A stretch of 64,000 nt of DNA. It comes from Streptomyces marinisediminis. GTDB taxonomy: Bacteria > Actinomycetota > Actinomycetes > Streptomycetales > Streptomycetaceae. Location of the stretch: assembly GCF_026262575.1 (NCBI RefSeq), contig NZ_JAPKFL010000019.1, forward strand, positions 48,106 through 112,105, written 5' to 3'. How positions within the stretch are numbered: the stretch's first letter is position 1; each line of letters starts with the position of its first letter. The notes under the pieces were generated by a model. The model was not told the origin of the DNA, did no database searches, and saw nothing but the letters and a program-made list of their open reading frames with translations. The position numbers and the translations under genes were made by a program. This document shows positions 17,251 to 25,013 of this stretch, one piece after another.

Positions 17251-19361
17251 GAGGCGGTCCTCTCCGATGTCGACGGGGCGGTGGTGGCGTGTGCGCGGTG
17301 GCGGCGCAGCACGAGCCGGGTGAGCCCGCGCCGTCCGGCCGCCGCGTGGGACAGCGCGGCGAGGAACGACGCGCAGGCGGCCCGGTGGCGCAGGTGGGGG
17401 TCGCGTTCGATGGCGAGCAGCCCGTCCGCGACGGCCTCGAAGGTGGCCGGCGTGTCGAGGGCGAGGGTCACCAGGGCGAGGGCCTGCCGCGGGTGGTCGC
17501 CCAGCACCTCGGCGAGCGCGACCTTGCGGGGGCCGGAGCGGCCGGGCAGGGGGAACGTGGAGCGGGCCATCGCCTGCACCGCGTGCGCCGCGAAGGCGTG
17601 CCGCAGCGTTCCCGGCTCGGCCGCGAGCCATGCCGCCATCCGGTCCAGCACGGGGGCGTGGTTGGGCTCCTCGGAGAGCAGCACGCTGAGGGCGAAGGAG
17701 ACGGCGGTCCACAGGCTCCCTTCCGCGTCCGCCTCCGGGCCGTCGAGCACCGCGTCGAGGAGTCTGAGCGCGGTGCGGGGGTGGGCCAGGCCGTAGCTGC
17801 CGGCACAGGTCTCGGCGACGGTGCACCGCAGGGCGGCCGACCGCCGTCGGCTCCACTGGCGCAACTGCTCCCGCACCGCACCGCCGTGTTCGGCGTGCTG
17901 CGCCAACTCGCCGAGTGCGTAGGCGACCAGGCGGCGCTGCCAGCGCCGCTCGGACGCCGCGAAGGGGCCGAGCTGACGCAGCGCGTCCGGCCCGGTGGCG
18001 TGCGTCAGCACGCGTCCGATGGCCTGGCCGGCCGCCAGGTCGACGCCCGGCTGGTCGGGCAGCGCGGCGAGGGCCCGCCACAGCAGCTCGGCCATGCCCT
18101 CGTAGTCCAGCCACAGCCGCCGGAGCAGCACCTCGGAGCGGTGCCGGCCGAAGAAGGCGACCGGCTGCACCGCGTAGCGGTAGCGCCGCGCCGCGCCGGG
18201 CTCCCGCGGCAGGGGCCGGGCCCCCACCCGCGCCAGGCGGTCCTCGAAGGCGGGCCCGAGCACGTCGGGCCGCTCCGGTCGGGCGCTCGCCGGGTCCGTC
18301 GGCGCCCGCTCGTGCAGCAGCGGGCGGAGCGTGGCGGCGAAGCGCTCGACGACCGTGCGGTCCTGGCGGGGGAGCAGGGCGACGGCGGCGAGGAGGGAGA
18401 GCGCGTCGGCGCTGCCGCGGGCGTCGTCCAGGGCCGTGCGGTCCCCGGGGTCGCTCTGCCGCAGGCTCTCCAGCGCTACGGTGACGGGCTTGCCCGTGAC
18501 GACCACTTCGCGCAGCTCCGCGGCCACTTCGACGCCGTCGCCGGGCAGGGAGCGCCCCCGCAGGTGGTCGGCGAACGGACGGGAGGCGAGCCGACCCAGC
18601 GCGTCGGACAGGTGCGCTCCGGTGAGCCGGCCCTCCCGCGCCCACGCGTGCAGGCGTCTGACCGCCACGTCGCGGGGGGACGGCGGCAGGTGCGCCACGT
18701 GCCACGGGAGGGCGTCGACCGGCAGCCGCACCCCCGCGCGCACGGTGACGACGAGGTGGGCGCCGGCCTGCCGCAGCAGGTCGGCCAGCGCCCGGAGCGC
18801 CACCTCGCCGAGCGCGTCCGCGGCGTCCTGGGGCAGCCCTTGCAGCAGGTAGCCGCGCCGGTCGCCGGGGCGCCAGCGCGCCAGGTCCTCCGCGGGGTCC
18901 AGCCCGGTGACGCCGCTCGTCCCGTGCCGCTCGGCCAGCAGGGCGAACGCGGCCGTGCTCGCGCCCGTGCCGCCCTCGGCGCCGAGCAGGAGAACCCGCC
19001 GGTCCAGCGCTTTGCGGCACGGGAGGTGGGCAGGTGGCTCGACGAACCCCCGCAGCTTCTCGGCGATCTCGTCGGCCGGGTACGGGCCCTCGCGCAGCGC
19101 GGGCTTGAGGATCTCCTCCGTGGCGGCATGGTGGTGGAAGTCGCCGTACACCGCCCCCGTGAACGCCACGCCGTGCTCGACGCGCTGCTGGTTGTCCCGG
19201 TAGGTGGCGCCCGGCAGCTCGGTGCGCTCGGTGCGCGCGGTGTCCTCGCGGCTGCCCTCGCGGGGATCTCCGTGCGCGGCCCCGGGGGCCTCCCCGGGCG
19301 CGCCGTCGGGCGGGCGGTGCCGGGCGTCCGGCCCGGGGGGCGTGTCGCGCGGCTCGCTCAT
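17247..19361 (-). CDS. Large P-loop-like (STAND-like) protein with degenerate Walker A
   Basis: A 704-residue protein. Residues 1-50 are a disordered Pro/Gly/Asp-rich lead. A short tag (YRDNQQRVEHG, then GAVYGDF) lies at residues 54-75. Next comes a P-loop-like strand-loop-helix, VLLLGAEGGTGAST near residues 121-134, in which the Walker lysine position is Ala. A strand AHLVVTV follows near 200, as in P-loop domains. The C-terminal 350 residues are Leu/Ala/Arg-rich helices resembling HEAT- or TPR-like repeats. The layout recalls STAND-type sensor proteins, but ATP hydrolysis is doubtful. The ATG overlaps the cyclase stop by 4 nt and its stop overlaps the next start, so all three are co-translated. 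Confidence 0.75.
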   Translation of the reverse strand: MSEPRDTPPGPDARHRPPDGAPGEAPGAAHGDPREGSREDTARTERTELPGATYRDNQQRVEHGVAFTGAVYGDFHHHAATEEILKPALREGPYPADEIAEKLRGFVEPPAHLPCRKALDRRVLLLGAEGGTGASTAAFALLAERHGTSGVTGLDPAEDLARWRPGDRRGYLLQGLPQDAADALGEVALRALADLLRQAGAHLVVTVRAGVRLPVDALPWHVAHLPPSPRDVAVRRLHAWAREGRLTGAHLSDALGRLASRPFADHLRGRSLPGDGVEVAAELREVVVTGKPVTVALESLRQSDPGDRTALDDARGSADALSLLAAVALLPRQDRTVVERFAATLRPLLHERAPTDPASARPERPDVLGPAFEDRLARVGARPLPREPGAARRYRYAVQPVAFFGRHRSEVLLRRLWLDYEGMAELLWRALAALPDQPGVDLAAGQAIGRVLTHATGPDALRQLGPFAASERRWQRRLVAYALGELAQHAEHGGAVREQLRQWSRRRSAALRCTVAETCAGSYGLAHPRTALRLLDAVLDGPEADAEGSLWTAVSFALSVLLSEEPNHAPVLDRMAAWLAAEPGTLRHAFAAHAVQAMARSTFPLPGRSGPRKVALAEVLGDHPRQALALVTLALDTPATFEAVADGLLAIERDPHLRHRAACASFLAALSHAAAGRRGLTRLVLRRHRAHATTAPSTSERTAS

Positions 19362-20275
19362 CGCCGCTCACCGGCCTCGCCGGTGCGCTTGTCGCCGCCG
19401 ACGTTGTCGCCGCTGCCCCAGTGCTGGTTCGTGCCGTGGTAGGTGGTGGAGCGGCCGGTGTAGGTGAAGTCCCCGCCGACGTCGCCCATCAGCGCGGCGC
19501 CCTCGTCGACCCGTTGCGTGTTGCCCTGGTACAGCCTGCCCGGCCGCGGGGACGCGTCCTGCCCGGCGCGTCGCTCCGCGGACTCGCCGGGTCCGTTCCC
19601 CGCGGTCTCCTCCCGCGCCAGGACTCCGGCGCGCAGCAGGTTGCCGGACGGCGAGGGGACGTACAGCCACGCCCGCTGCGCGAAGGTCTTGCCCTCGACG
19701 GTGGCCGGCACCTCGGTGCAGCGGTCGCGGTGCAGCCCGGTGTAGGCGCCGCGCACCACGTCCTCGTGCACCCGGTCGGAGATGATCACGGCGAGGGGCG
19801 TGACCTCCTCGCTCGCGGCGGCCAGCATCGCCTTGACGGGGCGCGAGTCCAGCAGCCGGTGGGTGTCGTTGCGGGCGGTGCCGTTGCCGTCGCCGGGCTT
19901 CCCGGAGTCCGGCAGCGGCCCGACGTGGACGCTGGCGCGCAGCCGGATGCGCGGCCCCACGGACTGCCGGTTGTACGCGCTCAGCACGTCGTCCAGGACG
20001 CGCAGGAACGGCCAGAGCACGAAGGGCAGGAAGGCGGGGTCGAAGCCGAAGACGATCCCGTCCCCCGTGTTGGCGGGGAACCGCTTGGCGTCCCGCAGTG
20101 CGTGCAGCTCCGCACGCTCCAGGGCCTGGTCGACGAGTTCGGGGATCAACTGGCTGACGGGGCCGTGCTGGGCGGCCGGCAGACCGGTGAAGTCCTTCGC
20201 GTCCACCGCGAACAGGGCCCGGTAGGGGGGAAGCTTGCGGCTCTCGGCGTACGGGGTGGGGACGGAAACGGGCAT
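19358..20275 (-). CDS. Class III nucleotidyl cyclase-like protein
   Basis: A 305-residue protein. Residues 20-220 look like a class III adenylate/guanylate cyclase domain. FAVDAKDFT gives the first metal Asp (Asp25). NTGDGIVFGF gives the second (Asp72). GTARNDTHRLL supplies the Asn and transition-state Arg in the N-x3-R spacing (Asn136, Arg140). The usual adenine-selecting Lys four residues before Asp72 is Ala, so the product (cAMP, cGMP or other) is open. The C-terminal 60 residues carry two copies of a Y-x-G-N/T tag ending in GDVGGDF and GDNVGGD, also seen in the next protein. The ATG at 20275 follows GAGGAG; the longer frame to 20380 lacks an RBS. A CRP-type box lies 110 bp upstream. Confidence 0.75.
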   Translation of the reverse strand: MPVSVPTPYAESRKLPPYRALFAVDAKDFTGLPAAQHGPVSQLIPELVDQALERAELHALRDAKRFPANTGDGIVFGFDPAFLPFVLWPFLRVLDDVLSAYNRQSVGPRIRLRASVHVGPLPDSGKPGDGNGTARNDTHRLLDSRPVKAMLAAASEEVTPLAVIISDRVHEDVVRGAYTGLHRDRCTEVPATVEGKTFAQRAWLYVPSPSGNLLRAGVLAREETAGNGPGESAERRAGQDASPRPGRLYQGNTQRVDEGAALMGDVGGDFTYTGRSTTYHGTNQHWGSGDNVGGDKRTGEAGERR

Positions 20276-20312
20276 GCGCGTGCTCCTCACGTGCGGTGAG
20301 ACGGGTTCTCGG

Positions 20313-20328
20313 CACCGCCGAAGCGGTG
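20313..20328 (-). promoter_or_regulatory. UUCG-loop hairpin in the cyclase leader
   Basis: On the minus strand CACCGC-TTCG-GCGGTG is a perfect 6-bp stem with the stable UUCG tetraloop. It lies about 40 bp upstream of the cyclase start and downstream of the CRP-type box. It could be a weak attenuator or an mRNA-stabilising element. Confidence 0.4.
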
Positions 20329-20384
20329 GCTTCGAGACTCCCGGCGCGCCGACCCGCCGAGTGCACAGCACAGGGCGCAACCGG

Positions 20385-20400
20385 AGTGACCCGCTTCACA
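20385..20400 (-). promoter_or_regulatory. CRP-type box upstream of the cyclase gene
   Basis: On the minus strand TGTGA-N6-TCACT matches 9 of the 10 specified bases of the classical CRP consensus TGTGA-N6-TCACA. It is in the 158-bp gap between the Crp/Fnr-like gene and the cyclase gene, about 110 bp before the cyclase ATG. The simplest reading is feedback control of the cyclase operon by the adjacent Crp/Fnr-like protein or by the canonical Crp encoded at 25 kb. Confidence 0.6.
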
Positions 20401-20433
20401 CGCGCGTCAGGCGTGCTGCACGCGGCCGCCCCG

Positions 20434-21075
20434 TCACTCGGCGGAGGCCCACCCGCGCAGGGTGCCTATGTCCTTGACGACGATCACCTTGCGCGCCGTC
20501 TCGACGGCGCCCGACGCGCGCAGCCGCCGCAGCCCGGCGATGGCCGCGTTGCGGGTCACGCCGATGGCCTGGGCGAGCTCCTCCTGGGTCAGCCCGCTCA
20601 GCCGTACGTCGCCCGACGCGTCCGCGCGCCCGGCCAGTTCGACCAGGCGCAGCAGGGCCCGGGCCAGCCGCGCCACCAGGGGCAGGGTGAGGAGTTCGGT
20701 GCGGTGGGTGTCGGACTCCCGCATCCTGGCCAGCGCCTGCCGCATCAGGCTCATGACCAGCCCGCGCTCGTCCACGAACCGACGGAAGCGCTGGGCGTCC
20801 AGGACGACGGCCGTGCACGGCGTCAGCGCGACGACGTCCGCCGTCCGCGTGGTGCCGTGGAAGACCGACACCTCGCCGAGCAGGTCGCCCGGCCCGCGGA
20901 AGGCGAGCCACGTGACGGCGCCGCCAGGCTCCCGGCACACGACCTTGGCGAGCCCGTCGGTGAGCGCGAGCAGGTGCGTGCCGGGGGAGCCCTGCCGCAA
21001 CATCACGCTGCGCGCGCGGAAGCGGCGGGACGGCCCCTGGGCCCGCATCTCGCGCCAAACGTCCTCGGGCAGCAC
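20434..21075 (-). CDS. Crp/Fnr-family cyclic-nucleotide-responsive regulator
   Basis: A 213-residue Crp/Fnr protein. The N-terminal cNMP-binding beta-roll includes an intact phosphate-binding cassette, LGEVSVFHGTTRTA (Gly67, Glu68, Arg77, Thr78), as in nucleotide-binding members of the family. A long dimerisation helix follows, then a C-terminal winged helix (LTQEELAQAIGVTRNAAIAG). It starts with a GTG at 21075 behind a GGGGG stretch. It is the first gene of the cluster, with the nucleotidyl cyclase immediately downstream on the same strand, so it is the likely receptor of the cyclase product. It is a paralogue of the canonical Crp at 25.0-25.7 kb and clearly diverged from it. Confidence 0.85.
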   Translation of the reverse strand: MLPEDVWREMRAQGPSRRFRARSVMLRQGSPGTHLLALTDGLAKVVCREPGGAVTWLAFRGPGDLLGEVSVFHGTTRTADVVALTPCTAVVLDAQRFRRFVDERGLVMSLMRQALARMRESDTHRTELLTLPLVARLARALLRLVELAGRADASGDVRLSGLTQEELAQAIGVTRNAAIAGLRRLRASGAVETARKVIVVKDIGTLRGWASAE

Positions 21076-21303
21076 ACGTCCCCCTGACGGTCCTGTCGCC
21101 GGCCTTCTCGACGTCAGCAGTTGTACGCCCCCGGGCGGCTCCGGGGCCGCGGACCCGGCGAGGATGGCCGAGAACGTACGCGGCCCCGCCCGCCTGCGCG
21201 CGCCCGGGGCAGGAGCCGGGGCGGCGGGCCCCGACGGGGCTTCAGCCGCCCCCGGCCGCGGCGTCGGGCGCTGTGCCCGGCGCCCCCGGCGCGGGCCGGG
21301 CGG

Positions 21304-22020
21304 TCAGGGCGCTATGCCCGCGCGGCGGGCGGCGGCGAGCCACTCGGGGTAGCCGCCCAGCAGCCGGTCGTACAGGACGGCGTCGGGGACCGCGCGGGGG
21401 TCCTCCCCGGCGGGGAAGAAACCGGTGTTGTCCACGGGGCGCAGGCGCGGGACGGCGAGGTCGTCCAGGCGGCGGAGGAAGTCGAACTGCTTGCCCCCCG
21501 GGGCGCCGAAGCCGACGAACTGCCAGTACAGCGGGAGTTCGGCGGCCTTGCAGATGAAGCGTTCGGCGGCCAGCTTGCTGGTGGGTCCGCCGTCGGTCTG
21601 GAAGACCACGAGGGCGGGGTGGGCGGAGCCGGACGCCAGGTAGTGGTCCAGGACGGCGTCCATGCCCCAGTGGTAGTTGGTGCGCCCCATGTGGCCCAGC
21701 GAGGCGGCGAGTTCGGTGACGCGGCCGCAGTGGGCGTCGAGCGACACCTGCGCGGTGCCGTCGACGTCGGTGGAGAAGAACACCAGGGGCACCACCCCGT
21801 CGTCGTCCAGGTGGGCGGACAGGCCCAGCACCTGCTCCGCGAGGTGCTGGGCGGTGCCGTCGGTGTAGTAGCGGCGCATGGAGCCCGAGTAGTCGAGCAC
21901 GAGGTAGACGCTGGCGCGTTCCCCGGCCAGCCGGTGCTTCTCCAGGGATATGGCGGCGGACTTGTAGAGGTTGACGAGCTTCGGGGCCCGCTCCTCCACG
22001 GTGCTCAGACTCAGTGGCAT
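21304..22020 (-). CDS. von Willebrand factor A domain protein (TerY/TerF-like)
   Basis: A 238-residue vWA protein. After a short N-terminal helix, the MIDAS motif DYSGSM (D-x-S-x-S) appears near residues 43-48. The remaining metal-coordinating positions are in LGHMGRTNYH (the Thr) and VFQTDGGPTS (the Asp). This is the type found with tellurite or stress-response (Ter) genes in Streptomyces; its function there is not well defined and is probably calcium/magnesium-dependent protein binding. The ATG at 22020 is where the family starts. The gene is divergent from the DUF4291 gene, with only 60 bp between starts. Confidence 0.8.
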   Translation of the reverse strand: MPLSLSTVEERAPKLVNLYKSAAISLEKHRLAGERASVYLVLDYSGSMRRYYTDGTAQHLAEQVLGLSAHLDDDGVVPLVFFSTDVDGTAQVSLDAHCGRVTELAASLGHMGRTNYHWGMDAVLDHYLASGSAHPALVVFQTDGGPTSKLAAERFICKAAELPLYWQFVGFGAPGGKQFDFLRRLDDLAVPRLRPVDNTGFFPAGEDPRAVPDAVLYDRLLGGYPEWLAAARRAGIAP

Positions 22021-22080
22021 GGACCGCAGTTTCCCAGGAAATCGCTGGCCGTGTCCGGCGGTTGGCGACAGGCTGGGGGC

Positions 22081-22692
22081 ATGGAGCACCTGCGGCCCGC
22101 GCGGCGCGAGATCCGGGCGCGGTTCGACGCCCACACCGTGACCGTCTACCAGGCGTACCGACCGGAGATCGGCGTCCCCGCGGCACGCACGGGACGCTTC
22201 CCCGCGACGTGGCAGCGCGACCGCATGACGTGGGTCAAGCCGTCCTTCCTGTGGATGATGTACCGCTGCGGCTGGGGCGCCAAGGAGGGCCAGGAGACGG
22301 TGCTGGCCGTCCGGATCACCCGGGCCGGGTTCGAGTGGGCGCTGGAGCGCGCGTGCCTGTCGCGCTACGACGCCGACGTGCACGCCGACGCGGCGGACTG
22401 GCGCGCCCGGCTGCGGGCGGCGCCGACGCGCGTCCAGTGGGACCCGGAGCGGGACCTGCACCTGCGGGCGCTGCCTCACCGCTCCCTCCAGCTCGGCCTC
22501 GCCGGTGAGGCGGCCCGGCGCTACGCCGACGAGTGGATCACCGGGATCGACGACGTCACCCCGCTCGCCCACGCCGTGCGCGAGCGCGTGCGCGACGGCG
22601 AGGTGGCCGAGGTGGCCGAGGCGGCGCGGTGGCTGCCCGCGGAGCGGCCCTACCCCGTGCCGGCGGGGCTGCTGGCGCACCTGGGGGCGTGA
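22081..22692 (+). CDS. DUF4291 family protein
   Basis: A 203-residue protein of the DUF4291 family. Characteristic stretches are IRARFDAHTVTVYQAYRPEI near the start, then DRMTWVKPSFLWMMYRCGW, then VQWDPERDLHL and RSLQLGLAGEA. The biochemical role of DUF4291 is unknown. The conserved Arg, Tyr and Trp residues suggest an enzyme or nucleic-acid-binding fold, but I cannot assign a reaction. The ATG at 22081 begins exactly at the family N-terminus. It is transcribed divergently from the vWA gene. Confidence 0.8.
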   Translation: MEHLRPARREIRARFDAHTVTVYQAYRPEIGVPAARTGRFPATWQRDRMTWVKPSFLWMMYRCGWGAKEGQETVLAVRITRAGFEWALERACLSRYDADVHADAADWRARLRAAPTRVQWDPERDLHLRALPHRSLQLGLAGEAARRYADEWITGIDDVTPLAHAVRERVRDGEVAEVAEAARWLPAERPYPVPAGLLAHLGA

Positions 22693-22851
22693 ACGGGGCT
22701 CCACGCCGTGGCGCGCGCCGTCCCGCCTCGTCGCGCGGCCGGGGTCGCTCGCGTCGGCCGCAACGGCCGGGCCTCGCGCCCCGCGGCTGCCCGGTGCCGG
22801 CTCAGGCGGCTTCCGCTCCTCGCTCCCCGGCTCAGGGGCTCCCGGGCCCGC

Positions 22852-23025
22852 TCACCGGCCCCGGTGCTTGAGCGTGGCCTTCTGCGTCTTGCCGTGGTTC
22901 CTGGCGCGTCCGCCCCAGGCGGTGTCCCGCATGGCCTGGCGGGACCGCTGGTCGGCGGCGGCGCTGCGGGAGCGCTCCCGGTCGTCGAAGCCGGCGCGTT
23001 CCCCGCGGTGGTGGTGCTTGGACAT
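22852..23025 (-). CDS. Small basic His/Arg-rich protein, 57 aa
   Basis: A short gene with an excellent GGAGGAGGG ribosome-binding site before ATG 23025 and strongly biased codons. The protein starts MSKHHHRGERAGFDDRERSR and ends KTQKATLKHRGR. It is hydrophilic, very basic and presumably nucleic-acid associated or disordered. I do not know the family. It is divergent from the NUDIX gene, with a short gap. Confidence 0.6.
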   Translation of the reverse strand: MSKHHHRGERAGFDDRERSRSAAADQRSRQAMRDTAWGGRARNHGKTQKATLKHRGR

Positions 23026-23128
23026 GGCCGTCCCTCCTCCTCGTCACTCCACTGTCCCTCGAACGGCTGAGTCCGGCATCTCGGGTAGCCCCTCGAACAG
23101 ACGCCCCCCGGCGCCGTACGATCCGCTC

Positions 23129-24073
23129 ATGGCGAATGACGGCCCACCCAGCGGCCTGCACGACGGCGGGAGCGACGGCGAACGGAACGGCCGGCACCGG
23201 GACGAGCCGCCCGCCGCTCGGCGCGGCGGCCAGTGGTACCCGGCGGAGTGGCCGGAGCGGATCAGGGCGCACCAGCGCGGTGAGCTGACGCCGGTGACGC
23301 CGAAGCGGGCGGCCACCGTGCTGCTCCTGCGGGACGGCGAGCGGGGCCCGAGCGTGCACATGCTGCGCCGCAGGACGTCGATGGCCTTCGCCGGGGGCGC
23401 GTACGCCTACCCCGGCGGCGGCGTGGACCCGCGCGACGAGGCGGCGGTGCGCTGGGCCGGACCGGACCGCGCGGCGTGGGGCGAGCGGCTCGGCGTCGGC
23501 CCGGCGGAGGCCCAGGCGATCGTCTGCGCGGCCGTGCGGGAGACCTTCGAGGAGGCGGGCGTGCTGCTCGCGGGCCCCGACGCCGACTCCGTCGTGGCCG
23601 ACACCACGGGGGAGGACTGGGAGGCCGACCGCCGCGCGCTCGTCGCCCGCGAGCTGTCCTTCGCCGACTTCCTGGCCCGCCGCGACCTGGCCCTGCGCAG
23701 CGACCTGCTCGGCGCCTGGGCCCGCTGGATCACCCCGGAGTTCGAGCAGCGCCGCTACGACACCTGGTTCTTCGTCGCCGCGCTGCCGTGCGGGCAGCGC
23801 ACCCGCAACGCCTCGACGGAGGCCGACCGCACCGTGTGGATCACCCCGGGCGACGCCGCCGCGGGCTACGACCGCGGGGAGCTGCTGATGATGCCGCCCA
23901 CGATCGCCACCCTGCGCGACCTCACCACCCTGACGCGCGCCGACGAGGCCCTCACCCGCGCCGCCGCGCGGGACCTGGCGCCGGTGCTGGCCCGGGCCAC
24001 ACTGGACGGTGAGGAGATCGTGCTCAGTTGGCCGGGACACGACGAGTTCGAGAAGAGGATCTTCCGGGTATGA
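23129..24073 (+). CDS. NUDIX hydrolase
   Basis: A 314-residue NUDIX-superfamily protein. The leader (about 55 residues) is Asp/Gly/Arg-rich and disordered. The Nudix fold begins at KRAATVLLLRDGERGPSVHM. FAGGAYAYPGGGVDP and, later, RETFEEAGVLL form the Nudix box with an insertion between its two halves. This matches the family of large NUDIX hydrolases next to the MBL gene and crp in Streptomyces; the substrate is unknown, possibly CoA-like or nucleotide derivatives. The stop overlaps the start of the MBL-fold gene (ATGA), so the two hydrolases are co-translated. Confidence 0.85.
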   Translation: MANDGPPSGLHDGGSDGERNGRHRDEPPAARRGGQWYPAEWPERIRAHQRGELTPVTPKRAATVLLLRDGERGPSVHMLRRRTSMAFAGGAYAYPGGGVDPRDEAAVRWAGPDRAAWGERLGVGPAEAQAIVCAAVRETFEEAGVLLAGPDADSVVADTTGEDWEADRRALVARELSFADFLARRDLALRSDLLGAWARWITPEFEQRRYDTWFFVAALPCGQRTRNASTEADRTVWITPGDAAAGYDRGELLMMPPTIATLRDLTTLTRADEALTRAAARDLAPVLARATLDGEEIVLSWPGHDEFEKRIFRV

Positions 24074-24900
24074 CGAACGCCGCCGAACTGCCCGGCCAGC
24101 CGCGCGGAGCCGTCGTCAGCGGCCCCGCCACGGCGCGGGCCACCTGCGTGCTGGCACCCAACCCCTCCCCGATGACGCTGGACGGCACCAACACCTGGGT
24201 CGTCGCCGAGCCGGACGCGGACGTGGCCGTCGTCGTCGACCCCGGGCCGCTGGACGAGGGCCACCTGCGCGAAGTCGTCGCCACCGCGGAGCGGATGGGC
24301 AAGCGCGTCGCGCTGACCCTGCTGACCCACGGCCACCACGACCACGCCGAGGGCGCCGCCCGCTTCGCCGAGCTGACCGGCTCCCCGGTGCGCGCGCTGG
24401 ACCCGGCGCTGCGGCTGGGCGACGAGGGGCTGGCGCCGGGCGACGTCGTCACCACCGGCGGCCTGGAGCTGCGCGTCGTGCCGACCCCGGGGCACACCGG
24501 GGACTCCCTCAGCTTCCACCTGCCCGCCGACGCCGCCGTGCTCACCGGCGACACCGTGCTCGGCCGGGGCACCACCGTCGTCGCGCACCCCGACGGGCGC
24601 CTTGGCGACTACCTGGACTCGCTGCGCCGCCTGCGCTCCCTCACCGTGGACGACGGCGTGCGGACGGTGCTGCCCGGGCACGGGCCGGTCCTGGCCGACG
24701 CGCAGGGCGCCGTCGACTACTACCTGGTGCACCGCGCGAAGCGGCTGGCCCAGGTGGAGACGGCGGTCGAGGACGGGTACCGCACCCCGGCCGAGGTCGT
24801 GGCCCACGTCTACGCCGACGTGGAGCGCACCCTGTGGCCCGCCGCCGAACTGTCGGTGCGCGCGCAGCTCGACTACCTGGGCGAGCACGGGCTGATCTGA
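24070..24900 (+). CDS. Metallo-beta-lactamase-fold hydrolase (LACTB2-like)
   Basis: A 276-residue MBL-fold protein. The HxHxDH motif is THGHHDHAEG near residue 90. Further metal ligands follow in PTPGHTGDS, LTGDTVLG and LPGHGPVL. The N-terminal signature NPSPMTLDGTNTW and a C-terminal winged-helix-like tail place it near LACTB2-type hydrolases or nucleases rather than antibiotic beta-lactamases. It is coupled to the upstream NUDIX gene by a 4-nt overlap and converges on crp. Confidence 0.87.
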   Translation: MTNAAELPGQPRGAVVSGPATARATCVLAPNPSPMTLDGTNTWVVAEPDADVAVVVDPGPLDEGHLREVVATAERMGKRVALTLLTHGHHDHAEGAARFAELTGSPVRALDPALRLGDEGLAPGDVVTTGGLELRVVPTPGHTGDSLSFHLPADAAVLTGDTVLGRGTTVVAHPDGRLGDYLDSLRRLRSLTVDDGVRTVLPGHGPVLADAQGAVDYYLVHRAKRLAQVETAVEDGYRTPAEVVAHVYADVERTLWPAAELSVRAQLDYLGEHGLI

Positions 24901-24921
24901 CCGGCCGCGGGCGCCGCCGCC

Positions 24922-24987
24922 CCGCACGCGGGCCGCGTCGTGCGTCGTGCGGGCCGCGTCGTGCGGGCCGCGTCGTCCCGCGTGCGG
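24922..24987. terminator. Bidirectional terminator between MBL gene and crp
   Basis: CCGCACGCGGG (24922-24932) and CCCGCGTGCGG (24977-24987) are an 11-bp perfect inverted repeat. The loop contains about three copies of GGGCCGCGTCGTGC. Located between two convergent genes, it can serve both. Confidence 0.55.
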
Positions 24988-25013
24988 CGCCCGGTGCCGG
25001 CCCCGGCGGCGCG

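Noticed and set aside
16240..19371. 1043-codon minus-strand frame spanning two genes of the cyclase cluster
   Set aside because: Only its last third (from 17250) is a credible protein; the rest is out of frame with the P-loop gene, which has the better composition and coupled start.
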